In this document: positions 55,286 to 63,746 of the stretch, piece by piece | Numbering within the stretch: position 1 is the first letter of the stretch | Layout of the letters: each line of letters begins with the position of its first letter | Origin: Smithellaceae bacterium | GTDB lineage: Bacteria; Desulfobacterota; Syntrophia; Syntrophales; Smithellaceae | Length of the DNA stretch: 64,000 nt | Assembly: GCA_030690945.1 (NCBI GenBank) | Contig: JAUYFM010000067.1 | Coordinates: 30,710 to 94,709 of the forward strand | Direction of reading: 5' to 3' | Notes under the pieces: generated by a model | Database searches by the model: none | Told to the model about the DNA's origin: nothing | Seen by the model: the letters and a program-made list of their open reading frames with translations, nothing else | Made by a program: the position numbers and the translations under genes

Positions 55286-56119
55286 TTAACCTAATTTAAA
55301 TGCGTCTTTTTTTCGTTCCCAATTCCAGGCGTCACTTTCATATTTTTTGACCAGTTGACTGCTCAATGCCTTTTCGGCGGGTGTTAACGGCCCTTCTGAG
55401 AGATTAATGCCTAATTCGTCGATAAAACCCTTTTGCAAAGCCGAGCAGAGAGTCTCTGCGCTGACCGGTGAAGGAATCACCTCATTCACGGCCGTGACGG
55501 AACGTCTGAGTTTTTCGGTCGAGTCCGTCGCCTGTGACGTCAGGATCAAGGCGGTGGTTTCAACCGGATCAAATGTCATCAGCAGCGACCCGTGCTGCAA
55601 AAAACCTCCGTGCGTTCGCATTTGCGCGCTACCGCAAACTTTTCTGCCGCCGACCAGCAGTTCATTGCCGGACGGTACGGAAAAACAACAGGACGTCATA
55701 TCCGGCTTTTTGCCTGAGGCGCCTGAGCCGGCTTCCGCCAGATGAGCCTTGATCCCCAGAAGAGATAAGCCCTGCGCCAGACAAAGACTGATTATTTCAT
55801 ACGTCCCGCTAATAGCATCAGGAAACAGCTTTTCCGAATTTCCAGCCGTAAGTGAATAGGTAATTTCATCGCGGTGATAAACGGCTTTCCCCCCCGTTAT
55901 CCTGCGGACAATATCAACACCGGACAATCGGCACCGGTTAAAATTGATTTCGTTTTTCAATCCCTGAAAATAGCCGATAGAGACAGCCGGTCGGCGCCAA
56001 CCATAGAAACGTAGCGTCGGCGGTCTCTTATTTTTTATGGTTTCTTGAAAAACAGCTTCATCGATGGCCATATTTTCGAAGGCGCTGTTGGACCGATAAT
56101 GGAGTAAACGCCATGTCAT
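55286..56119 (-). CDS. Lipoate-protein ligase A family protein
   Basis: A 277-residue member of the BPL/LplA/LipB family. Recognisable parts are FENMAIDEAVFQ near the start, PTLRFYGWRRPAVSIGYFQG, VVRRITGGKAVYHRDEITYS with the lipoate-AMP binding lysine, and VGGRKVCGSAQMRTHGGFLQH with the second conserved region. It attaches lipoate or octanoate to carrier domains. The gene that follows in transcription order is hisC; the gene before it is gcvH, only 9 bases upstream, so the ligase and its likely target are made together. Confidence 0.85.
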   Translation of the reverse strand: MTWRLLHYRSNSAFENMAIDEAVFQETIKNKRPPTLRFYGWRRPAVSIGYFQGLKNEINFNRCRLSGVDIVRRITGGKAVYHRDEITYSLTAGNSEKLFPDAISGTYEIISLCLAQGLSLLGIKAHLAEAGSGASGKKPDMTSCCFSVPSGNELLVGGRKVCGSAQMRTHGGFLQHGSLLMTFDPVETTALILTSQATDSTEKLRRSVTAVNEVIPSPVSAETLCSALQKGFIDELGINLSEGPLTPAEKALSSQLVKKYESDAWNWERKKDAFKLG

Positions 56120-56128
56120 AAGAGGGCT

Positions 56129-56524
56129 TCAGTCAGCTTCTTGCTGCATGATAAAATCATGATAACCTGCCGCATCCAGAAGCTCATCCAGTTGCTCCAT
56201 ATCATCCATCTCAATGACAACCATCCAGCCGGTATCATGAGGATCGCTGTTGATGATGCCGATATCGTCATGAATGTCTTCGTTGACGCTGACAATCGTC
56301 CCGCTGACCGAAGCAATCAGATCCACAACCGCCTTGGTGGATTCAATAGAGCCGAAAGCTTCGTCACGTTCCACATACGTGTCGATTTCAGGAAATTCTA
56401 TGGACAGGATTTCTCCCAGACTTTCCTGGGCGTAATCCGTAATCCCCAGCGTAGCCATATCCCCGTCAACCCGCACCCAAATATGTTCGCGACTGTAAAG
56501 TAGGTCTTCTGGAAATACCTTCAT
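56129..56524 (-). CDS. gcvH: Glycine cleavage system H-like lipoyl protein
   Basis: A 131-residue H-protein. The lipoylated residue is Lys64 in GSIESTKAVVDLIASVSG, preceded by LGEILSIEFPEIDTYVERDE and followed by GTIVSVNEDIHDDIGIINSDP and TGWMVVIEM, all typical of GcvH. It carries the aminomethyl group between the P and T proteins. No gcvT or gcvP is nearby, so it may serve enzymes encoded elsewhere or act as a lipoate relay to other complexes. It is coupled to the ligase gene by a 9-base gap. Confidence 0.9.
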   Translation of the reverse strand: MKVFPEDLLYSREHIWVRVDGDMATLGITDYAQESLGEILSIEFPEIDTYVERDEAFGSIESTKAVVDLIASVSGTIVSVNEDIHDDIGIINSDPHDTGWMVVIEMDDMEQLDELLDAAGYHDFIMQQEAD

Positions 56525-56543
56525 AACAGCATAACCTCAAAAT

Positions 56544-57632
56544 TTATTTAATGATGATGAGCTTTTTATTCATCTTTGTAATTATTTCGCAACTACTTTC
56601 TTTCACAAAAACCGTGTCCTCAATGCGAACGCCCCACCGATCGGGATAATAGAGACCGGGTTCAACCGTGACAACCATTCCGGCGGTCAAAACGTCCTGT
56701 GAATTCGGCGCCAGACGCGGTGCTTCATGAACCTCCAGACCAACGCCATGACCTGTTCCATGAACAAAATAACGGCTGTATTCTTCACCCAATATATCGC
56801 GGACTAAGGCATCAACATCAGCCGCGGCTATTCCTGCCCGGATGGAAGCGATGGCTTCATCATGAGCCCGCAGAACGGCACGATAAGCATTTTTTTTATC
56901 ACCTGTCAATTCCCCAATTGCGAATGTGCAAGTTTCATCGGAACAGTAACCCTGATATTTAACACCAAAATCAATAACAACAAAATCTCCATTCCTGATC
57001 TTCCGATTCGTAGGCTTGGCGTGAGGAAGCGCCGCATTCTCTCCGGAAGCGATAATCGTCTCAAACGCAATCTGCTCGGCTCCCGCCCGGCGCGCCGTCA
57101 TTTCCAGATGCAGAGCCGTTTGAAGTTCCGTCCAGCCGGGTTGTATTTCGCAGGCCAGCGCGGCTACCGCTTTCGATGCGATCGCCGCAGCTTTTCTCAT
57201 CACATCCATTTCATGCTTATCCTTGCAAGCCCGAAGCAATCTCAACTCGTTTCCCAGTGGAACAAGCTTTGCCTGTTTTAATCTTTGCGTTAAATCATCG
57301 TACATTTCCACAGTAACAAAAGACGCTTCAAAACCGATTCTTTTCAGCCCCAACTCCTTCACGGCCTGTTCGATTCCCTGAATTTTATTTTGATACTGGA
57401 CAACGGAGATCCGTTGAACTTCGGCAGCGGCTTGTGTCGTGTAACGGCCATCGACAAGCAGCCAGGCGGCATCTGAACTTAAAACCAAAACGCCGTCACT
57501 GCCCGTAAATCCCGACAGATAGCGGATATTGCTCATGCTGGAAAATAGAAGACCATCGACCTGATAGTTGGGAAAGTTTTTCCGAACTGCATGAATCCTG
57601 GAGAGGGAAGAATCATTTATTGCTTGCGGCAT
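56544..57632 (-). CDS. M24 family aminopeptidase (Xaa-Pro aminopeptidase)
   Basis: A 362-residue metallopeptidase with an N-terminal creatinase-like domain (MSNIRYLSGFTGSDG) and a C-terminal pita-bread domain. Metal ligands lie in VIDFGVKYQGYCSDETCTF (two Asp), HGTGHGVGLEVHEAPRL (His), VTVEPGLYYPDRWGVRIED (two Glu). It removes N-terminal residues next to proline. The size fits the bacterial PepP/PepQ short group. It precedes gcvH by 19 bases on the same strand. Confidence 0.9.
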   Translation of the reverse strand: MPQAINDSSLSRIHAVRKNFPNYQVDGLLFSSMSNIRYLSGFTGSDGVLVLSSDAAWLLVDGRYTTQAAAEVQRISVVQYQNKIQGIEQAVKELGLKRIGFEASFVTVEMYDDLTQRLKQAKLVPLGNELRLLRACKDKHEMDVMRKAAAIASKAVAALACEIQPGWTELQTALHLEMTARRAGAEQIAFETIIASGENAALPHAKPTNRKIRNGDFVVIDFGVKYQGYCSDETCTFAIGELTGDKKNAYRAVLRAHDEAIASIRAGIAAADVDALVRDILGEEYSRYFVHGTGHGVGLEVHEAPRLAPNSQDVLTAGMVVTVEPGLYYPDRWGVRIEDTVFVKESSCEIITKMNKKLIIIK

Positions 57633-57680
57633 GAGTTTTGATCCTATGAATATTGGCCATCCATCCCGATCGAGTACCTG

Positions 57681-58442
57681 TCACTTCAAAGACTGTAAAT
57701 ACTCTCGCGCCTTTTGCCCAAAAGGCGATTGCGGGGCAAGCTTCATGACTTGCTGAAAGGACTTTTGTGCACTTGCCGCGTCTTTTGTTTTCAAATAGAT
57801 CTCCGCCAGAAAGAAATGAGCGTCATAAAGAGAGGGATCCAAGGTAACAGCTCTTTCCAAATGCTCCTTTGCCTGAACCAGATTAGATTGCTTTATATAT
57901 ACTAATCCGATATTTTTTTCGATCTGCGGTTGCCAGGCGGACATCCCGTCCTCTCGCAATGCCTGCTGATAGCGGGACAGGGCTCTATCATAATTTTGCA
58001 GGTTATAATAAGCCCAACCGGAATTATAAAGAGCAAGCGCCGGTGTCGCATAAAGGTAATTGGCCAACGCTTTATCAAAAGAATCAATGGCCTTCTCCCA
58101 TTGTCCCATGTCCAAATAGATGGCGCCTAAATAATTATGGGCTTCAGAATAATCCTTCTTCAAGAATATCGCTGTCTGAAAGCGTTCCATCGCCATGTCT
58201 CTGAGACCCCGACCGTGATACGCGATCCCCAAATAATAATTAATCACGGGATCATTGGGAGCATTCTTATCCGCTTCCAGCAATTCTTTGAGCGCACCGA
58301 GATACTTTCCGGACTCAATTAAGGCCATGCCCTTTTTTAAATAGACATCTGCCTGATCTCTATGCCAGGGCGTGCTGGTACAGGACATAAGAAATAATTG
58401 ACAAAGCGACACGGATAGAACGATCAAGATTTTCAGTTTCAT
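57681..58442 (-). CDS. TPR lipoprotein, PilF-like
   Basis: A 253-residue lipoprotein: the signal peptide ends in the lipobox LMSC (Cys21). Six tetratricopeptide repeats follow (for example VINYYLGIAYHGRGLRDMAM and SEAHNYLGAIYLDMGQWEKA). It sits directly downstream of pilQ on the same strand, and PilF/PilW lipoproteins of this build assemble the PilQ secretin ring in the outer membrane. A terminator lies between pilQ and this gene, so it probably has its own promoter. Assignment as PilF rests on context, not a specific motif. Confidence 0.8.
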   Translation of the reverse strand: MKLKILIVLSVSLCQLFLMSCTSTPWHRDQADVYLKKGMALIESGKYLGALKELLEADKNAPNDPVINYYLGIAYHGRGLRDMAMERFQTAIFLKKDYSEAHNYLGAIYLDMGQWEKAIDSFDKALANYLYATPALALYNSGWAYYNLQNYDRALSRYQQALREDGMSAWQPQIEKNIGLVYIKQSNLVQAKEHLERAVTLDPSLYDAHFFLAEIYLKTKDAASAQKSFQQVMKLAPQSPFGQKAREYLQSLK

Positions 58443-58492
58443 GGTTTAATCAACCCGATCAAGCGCAATGAATTATTTTTGTTCATTCACCG

Positions 58493-58531
58493 ATAAAAAT
58501 CCCTCTGCAAATATACATGGAGAGGGATTTT
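58493..58531 (-). terminator. Rho-independent terminator after pilQ
   Basis: On the minus strand AAAATCCCTCT and AGAGGGATTTT form a perfect 11-bp stem with a 14-base loop, followed by further T bases. It lies 21 bases past the pilQ stop codon. Confidence 0.87.
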
Positions 58532-58551
58532 GTGTCCTGGAGAATGTCTTT

Positions 58552-60336
58552 CTATTTCCGGTTGCGGCAACGATCTAAATTATCGAGATTCGTCGTATCA
58601 CACTCATTTTCAATATATCCGGATCCGGGCAATATCTTCGGCGTAATAAATATCAGTAATTGTCGTTTTTGCTTCGTGATATTTTCCGTTTTAAACAGCC
58701 ATCCCAGAACCGGGATCTTATAAAACCAGGGGACACCGCTTTCTACTTTATCATCCTGAGTCCGAGATACGCCGCCAATAACCACGGTATCGCCATCCTG
58801 CACGACTATCTTGGATTCCACTTCATTCTTGCGAATGGGAGGGTTATCCCCAACTCTTTTCCCTACCGCATAATCCGGCGTGTCATTGGTCGCTCTAATT
58901 TCCATGGAAATCCGACCTTCCTCGGTAATTTTCGGTTTAACTTCCAGCCGCAAAACAGCTTCTTTAAAGGTAACGGTCGCAGGCGAAGTGCCTGACGCCG
59001 GCGTGACGTAGGGAATCTCATCGCCCTGCTTGATAACGGCCTTCACATTGTCCATCGTCACGACTTTGGGCGATGAAATTACTTTACCTTGAGTTGTCAC
59101 TTCCAGGGCTGATAATTGTGTTTCAATGAAACCGCGTGCATTACCGAAAACAAGGCCAAAAGTCGGGCCGAGTATAGCGGAGGGCAAATTAACGGCCGCC
59201 ATTGTTAATGGATTGGTGCCTCCGGTAATTTCCGGTGGATAGGCCTGTCTACGGGCATTGGTTTGTGTAAGGGGATTGGTGCCACCAGATAAACCCAGTC
59301 CATAAGATCCCACTGATTGCGAATTGCCGAATCCCCATTGGACGCCCAGGTTTCTGACAAACTCTTCCGATGCTTCCACAATTTTTGCTTCAATCAGTAT
59401 TTGCCGTAATTTCCCTTTCTCGACTAGAATTTGCAGCTCTCTTGCCTTACGAGTATCTTCAGCTTTAACCTGATCGTCTTCAGCCGCCTTCTTATCACTT
59501 TCATCTTTTTTCTTTCTTTCGAGAGTCATGACGCTGATGACATCACCCATTTGCTTTTTGGTCAGGCCATGCACATCAAGGATAGAATCCAGGGCCTGAG
59601 TCCAAGGCACATTTTTCATGGTTAAAGAAACATTACCCTTAACATCATTACCGGAAATGATACTCACATTACCGTATTCAGACATTAATCGCAAAACACT
59701 CTTAATATCCGCATCCTGAAAATCAAGTGATATCATTCTATCCGTATATCTTTTTGTTGTCTCACGCCGCGCCGGTATTTTTGTCTCATTTACTTCATAG
59801 GCACCATCGCCGGCTGAAACTTCTCTGGATTTTATGGAATCTTGTTGTTTCATGGCGCTTAATTTTGCCTCTCCGCTGGAAATATTAAAGTCAATAACAA
59901 CAACCTTTCCTTCCTGTCTTATGGAATAAGGAACATTGTCTTTGAGGCTAATGCGCAAATTAACCCATTGTTTGCCTTCTGACGTCCGCTGCTGCACCTG
60001 CACACCAGTCACATTAAGCAGCCGTCCAACCCCGAGAGTTTCCCGCATGTTGTCGGGGGCAAACAAATTTTCCAGTCTGATGAGTAAGCTATTATCTGAT
60101 TGAATGGAGGGAGGAGCAATCAAGGGCTGCTGAGAAACAACAAGCCTGACCCTTTCCCGGCCGGAGAACTTCTCAAATAGTATGTTTTCCAGATAACCTA
60201 CATTTGCTGTTTCATTTTTAGCACCTGTGGCATTATTTTGATCTGCACGTAAACCCGTAACCACGCCAACCGGCGTATATAAAAAAATCCAAAGGATGAT
60301 GAAAACAGGGATTATTTTGGATAAATATTTTTTCAT
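58552..60336 (-). CDS. pilQ: Type IV pilus secretin PilQ
   Basis: A 594-residue outer-membrane channel protein. After a signal peptide, the AMIN domain (about 50-155, VRLVVSQQPLI) binds peptidoglycan; the STN/secretin N0-N1 domains follow (ISLDFQDADIKSVLRLMSEY; LDSILDVHGLTKKQMGD); the C-terminal secretin domain has VKAVIKQGDEIPYVTPASGT and VVIGGVSRTQDDKVESGVPW. A Lys/Asp/Glu-rich linker sits in the middle. PilQ oligomers let the pilus leave the cell and admit DNA. It is the last gene of pilMNOPQ, 9 bases after pilP. Confidence 0.95.
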   Translation of the reverse strand: MKKYLSKIIPVFIILWIFLYTPVGVVTGLRADQNNATGAKNETANVGYLENILFEKFSGRERVRLVVSQQPLIAPPSIQSDNSLLIRLENLFAPDNMRETLGVGRLLNVTGVQVQQRTSEGKQWVNLRISLKDNVPYSIRQEGKVVVIDFNISSGEAKLSAMKQQDSIKSREVSAGDGAYEVNETKIPARRETTKRYTDRMISLDFQDADIKSVLRLMSEYGNVSIISGNDVKGNVSLTMKNVPWTQALDSILDVHGLTKKQMGDVISVMTLERKKKDESDKKAAEDDQVKAEDTRKARELQILVEKGKLRQILIEAKIVEASEEFVRNLGVQWGFGNSQSVGSYGLGLSGGTNPLTQTNARRQAYPPEITGGTNPLTMAAVNLPSAILGPTFGLVFGNARGFIETQLSALEVTTQGKVISSPKVVTMDNVKAVIKQGDEIPYVTPASGTSPATVTFKEAVLRLEVKPKITEEGRISMEIRATNDTPDYAVGKRVGDNPPIRKNEVESKIVVQDGDTVVIGGVSRTQDDKVESGVPWFYKIPVLGWLFKTENITKQKRQLLIFITPKILPGSGYIENECDTTNLDNLDRCRNRK

Positions 60337-60345
60337 GACATGACC

Positions 60346-60837
60346 TCATTGTAGGTTTTTATGCAGTTGCAAAATAATTCTTTTTACTTTTTTTCCGTCC
60401 AATTCATCCACCATTACCCGATCTGCCAGGATATCCGTTACTTTCCCGTTATGAAGACCAATACGTGTTCCGATAAAAAGCGGATAAAACTTTTTGGCTG
60501 AATCTTCAATCACTGCGACGCGACGGATTTGATCCCCCATAATTCCAACAAGTTTGAAACTTTCTACTTCCTCTCTCTGTAGCGGGAAAATAGATTCCGC
60601 TTTACCATCTTTTCCTTTTTTCACAGCCGTAATTTGCCCATCAACAAACGGTTTGAACGGATCCGGTTTGCCCAACGGATTGTAACTATAAGCATTATCC
60701 CGTGTCTGTAAAACCTGCAGCAAGGAAGGCGTCTGCGTTTGCAAAAATGGTTTATTTGTTTCAGCGCAAAACGCATAAACAACTGTCGTAAAAAGAATCA
60801 ATAAATTGCATAAAATGATAGTTTTATTTTTTTTCAT
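60346..60837 (-). CDS. pilP: Type IV pilus assembly lipoprotein PilP
   Basis: A 163-residue protein with a hydrophobic N-terminus and Pro/Lys-rich extended part, then the beta domain ESFKLVGIMGDQIRRVAVIE and FIGTRIGLHNGKVTDI that in PilP contacts PilQ and PilNO. A lipobox-like Cys occurs in the leader (YAFC). The ATG at 60837 is preferred over GTG 60849; both overlap the end of pilO (by 14 or 26 bases). It links the inner-membrane PilNO platform to the PilQ secretin. Confidence 0.9.
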   Translation of the reverse strand: MKKNKTIILCNLLILFTTVVYAFCAETNKPFLQTQTPSLLQVLQTRDNAYSYNPLGKPDPFKPFVDGQITAVKKGKDGKAESIFPLQREEVESFKLVGIMGDQIRRVAVIEDSAKKFYPLFIGTRIGLHNGKVTDILADRVMVDELDGKKVKRIILQLHKNLQ

Positions 60838-61567
60838 TTTTCTTTTCACTTGTTTGCTCTTTTTTATCTACAAACATGTACGTTTTTACGGTACAAGATG
60901 TAGTAATTAGATATCCCCGCCCTTTAACTTCTTTGCGATCACCCATGGAAATATCGGAAATATTGACAATGCGCGGCAATTTGGCCACTTTCTCGAAAAA
61001 GCGAACAATATTTTGAAAATTGCCCGTCACGGTCACTTTTACCGGTATTTCCTCGTAAAACGGTTCCGGCATCGGTAGATTTTTTCCATCACTGGATTTA
61101 GCAGGCGGCGTAGCTGGTTTTGGAGCTTCTGCTGGCCTCTGACCGGAAGGTTTAAGCATTGCGGAAGCTTTGGGAGGTCCGGCAGGTTTATCCAGGACTT
61201 TAGGCACCGCAGCTTTCGGCTCAAACAATAAAAACTCAATACCCGCATCCCTGCCCGCCAGCGCGACAGAATGAAAAAGGCCGGGGATTTCCCGCTGGTC
61301 GGGAAGTTTTAACAAAGCCACTTTATAATTTTGCTTCAGCGCTTCGACTTCAGCTTTGTACTTGTCGAATTGCAGTGCTATTTTTTCTTTCTGCTTAATT
61401 TGTAATTGAACATCCTGATAATCTTTATCAAGCTCTGACATTTTAGATAAAATATCGGATAAAAAATAAAAGTAATACAGGTAAGCAATGATAAAAACGA
61501 TTAAAATGATAATCAGGGCTTTGGCCTGTGGAGACAATTTTTTAATATCGTTAATGGTGATGGCCAT
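60824..61567 (-). CDS. pilO: Type IV pilus assembly protein PilO
   Basis: A 247-residue inner-membrane protein with one N-terminal transmembrane helix (ALIIILIVFIIAYLYYFYFL), a coiled coil (about 45-95) and a ferredoxin-like periplasmic domain (PVKVTVTGNFQNIVRFFEKV). A Pro/Lys/Ala-rich insert (about 120-165) separates coil and domain and is longer than in Pseudomonas PilO. PilO pairs with PilN in the alignment subcomplex. Its start lies 3 bases after the pilN stop and its end overlaps pilP. Confidence 0.93.
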   Translation of the reverse strand: MAITINDIKKLSPQAKALIIILIVFIIAYLYYFYFLSDILSKMSELDKDYQDVQLQIKQKEKIALQFDKYKAEVEALKQNYKVALLKLPDQREIPGLFHSVALAGRDAGIEFLLFEPKAAVPKVLDKPAGPPKASAMLKPSGQRPAEAPKPATPPAKSSDGKNLPMPEPFYEEIPVKVTVTGNFQNIVRFFEKVAKLPRIVNISDISMGDRKEVKGRGYLITTSCTVKTYMFVDKKEQTSEKKNEKK

Positions 61568-61570
61568 AAT

Positions 61571-62119
61571 TTAAAAGCCCTTTTTCATTTTGCAGGAAAA
61601 AATAAACTGCTGCAAGGTTATACCGGAAATCTCCACTTTTTTTGACGAAACTAAATCGACCGACATGATGGGGGGAAAATTTTCAATGGTTTTCATGAAA
61701 TCAGCAGCGGCAATATTGTCACGGCCAACTCCCTCTATCATCAGACTGTCATTATTTTGTGCAATTTTTGTAAGCCAGATGCTTTTTTGCGGGACCATCA
61801 TAGATAAATCATCAAGCGTTTTTACCGGTAATAATCGATTTTCTTCCAGCGTACCAATCACCCCAAGTTTTAACTCCAACTCAGCTTTTTGTTGTTTAAA
61901 CTTTTCCAAATTGCCGACTTTTTCATTTAAAACTTTTAAAATTTGCCTGGAATCCGCAAGCTTTGCTTCTAAACCTTTTATTTGAGAAGCCATATGGAGC
62001 TGCAACCAGACGAGACAAAGGATAAAAATGATAAATGAACCCGCAATAATCGTTATCTGTCTTGAAAGATTTTCTTTTTTTTCTTTTTCACGGTAAGGTA
62101 AAAGATTAATCTTAATCAT
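61571..62119 (-). CDS. pilN: Type IV pilus assembly protein PilN
   Basis: A 182-residue inner-membrane protein. The N-terminus MIKINLLPYREKEK is the motif that binds PilM in the cytoplasm. A transmembrane helix follows (about 22-42), then a coiled coil and a small periplasmic domain. Start ATG overlaps the pilM stop by 4 bases (62116-62119), which couples the two translations. Confidence 0.95.
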   Translation of the reverse strand: MIKINLLPYREKEKKENLSRQITIIAGSFIIFILCLVWLQLHMASQIKGLEAKLADSRQILKVLNEKVGNLEKFKQQKAELELKLGVIGTLEENRLLPVKTLDDLSMMVPQKSIWLTKIAQNNDSLMIEGVGRDNIAAADFMKTIENFPPIMSVDLVSSKKVEISGITLQQFIFSCKMKKGF

Positions 62120-63192
62120 TTATCACCTGTTTTCCTTAAACCCAACCCAATGGCCACAGCACCGATTGTTTTGATGCTGTCGAGCTTTTCCGTATCAATA
62201 TTCTTCTTGTTATATCCAATTTTTAAAAGTGGATTGATTAACTCCGTCTCTATATTTAATCTCTGCGACAAATGGCTTTTTAAACCGACAACTCTTGACG
62301 ATCCACCGGATAGATAAACATGTTTGATATCATCACCCCCGAAGGTTGAACGGAAGTAATCAATGGATCTTTCGATTTCTGAACATATCGGATCGGCACA
62401 ATCTAAAATGGTGTTTCTCAGATCCATGTTGTCCGGCTCACCACCGGGAACGCCTTCTATTTTCATTCTTTCCGCTTCATCCGCCGACACGTGGTATTTT
62501 TTCTGCAAACCTTCATTGATCGCGTTTCCTGCGACAGTAAAATCTCTGGTAAAGATGGACATTCCGCCTTTAATGACATTAATATTGGTCAAATTCGCAC
62601 CAATATTAACAATGACGATGATTTCATTATCCTCAAATGCATAATTGGCTTCATACATGGTTTCCAGCGCAAAAGAATCTACATCCATAATCGTCACGGC
62701 GAGACCGGCTGCGGTAACCGCATCCAGGTAACCGTCGACATCCGTCTTTTTAGCGGCAACAATCATGATATCCATTTGACTGGGATTATATTCATTGTCT
62801 CCCAGAATCTGGAAATCATAATTCACATCATCCATGTTATCAAAAGGGAGGTATTTACCGGCTTCGTCACGAATTAAATCACGCAGATCCGCCTCTTCCA
62901 TTTGGGCAAGAGTTACTTTTTTAACAATCACAGAACTACCGGAGAGAGAGATGACAATTCCTTTTCCTTTGCAACCGGAATTACGGAATAATTCTTTGAT
63001 AATCGCTGATAAGGCGCTGGCATCCTCTAAAACACCATCAACAATAATTCCGGGAGGAACAGGCATCTGAAGGAACCGGTTAAGAATATGGCCATGAGAT
63101 GTAATAACGATCTCAGCGAGTTTTAGAGAGCTTGAACCGATGTCCAAGCCGACAAGTTGCTTTGTCCCAGTAAATAATTCTTTTAAATCCAT
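62116..63192 (-). CDS. pilM: Type IV pilus assembly protein PilM
   Basis: A 358-residue actin-like ATPase-fold protein (FtsA/MreB relatives). It has the phosphate 1 loop LVGLDIGSSSLKLAEI, an SHS2-like insert, VIVNIGANLTNINVIKGG (phosphate 2) and HVYLSGGSSRVVGLKSHLSQ (adenosine motif). It binds the PilN N-terminus and connects the pilus machine to the cytoplasm. It is the first of pilMNOPQ and likely transcribed from a promoter within 63193-63234 or together with ftsB, 42 bases upstream. Confidence 0.95.
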   Translation of the reverse strand: MDLKELFTGTKQLVGLDIGSSSLKLAEIVITSHGHILNRFLQMPVPPGIIVDGVLEDASALSAIIKELFRNSGCKGKGIVISLSGSSVIVKKVTLAQMEEADLRDLIRDEAGKYLPFDNMDDVNYDFQILGDNEYNPSQMDIMIVAAKKTDVDGYLDAVTAAGLAVTIMDVDSFALETMYEANYAFEDNEIIVIVNIGANLTNINVIKGGMSIFTRDFTVAGNAINEGLQKKYHVSADEAERMKIEGVPGGEPDNMDLRNTILDCADPICSEIERSIDYFRSTFGGDDIKHVYLSGGSSRVVGLKSHLSQRLNIETELINPLLKIGYNKKNIDTEKLDSIKTIGAVAIGLGLRKTGDK

Positions 63193-63234
63193 TGAAGCAC
63201 CGTCATATTATTTTTAACGTAAAAAGGCTTTCCG

Positions 63235-63501
63235 TCATTTTGCCAGTCGGTAAACAACGTCTCCTTTTTTTACCATCCCCAACTCATTGCGCGCTATAGA
63301 CTCAATGTATGCCGGATCACTTCTTAATAAAAGTATTTTCCCCCCCAGTTCCTTGTTTTGTTTTTCCAGGTCATCATTGTCCACTTTCAGTTGCAATAGC
63401 CTTTTGCCCATTAAATAATTATCAACAACCCCCCTATTGCCGAAGGTAATTAAAAGAGTCATTAAAAACAAAAAAACAACTAAATATCTGCCAATCTTCA
63501 T
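63235..63501 (-). CDS. FtsB/DivIC-like septum formation protein
   Basis: An 88-residue bitopic protein: a transmembrane helix (YLVVFLFLMTLLITFG), a heptad coiled coil (LLQLKVDNDDLEKQNKELGG), then the family's SDPAYIESIARNELGMVKKG and the end VYRLAK. FtsB-type proteins join FtsL and FtsQ at the division septum. The position right before pilM is unusual but repeated in several deltaproteobacteria, I believe; treat that as recollection. It may share a transcript with pilM. Confidence 0.88.
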   Translation of the reverse strand: MKIGRYLVVFLFLMTLLITFGNRGVVDNYLMGKRLLQLKVDNDDLEKQNKELGGKILLLRSDPAYIESIARNELGMVKKGDVVYRLAK

Positions 63502-63548
63502 TTACAAGCAACGCCTCCATCTGAAATATCATAAAAATACCGTTTGCC

Positions 63549-63746
63549 CTACTGAGAAAAAACTTCCTCATAAGTTTTCTGCAAGGCTTTGGCCACTTTT
63601 AACTCTGAATGCTTTCGTGTAGGTAAACCCTTTTCCATTTTGGCAATCGTTTGCGGCGTCAATTCAGCCTTACGGGCAAGTTCGGAAATGCTCAGCGGAA
63701 TGGACTCTCTAAACTTTTTTACTCTGTTTTTCTTGACATTTTCCAT
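63549..63746 (-). CDS. Small XRE-family HTH regulator
   Basis: A 65-residue Cro/C1-type DNA-binding protein, essentially only an HTH domain: SISELARKAELTPQTIAKME is the helix-turn-helix, followed by KGLPTRKHSELKVAKALQKT. It ends 47 bases before ftsB on the same strand. Upstream lies the inverted repeat CTTTTAG-N7-CTAAAAG, which is a good candidate for its own operator. Autoregulation is inference. Confidence 0.85.
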   Translation of the reverse strand: MENVKKNRVKKFRESIPLSISELARKAELTPQTIAKMEKGLPTRKHSELKVAKALQKTYEEVFSQ

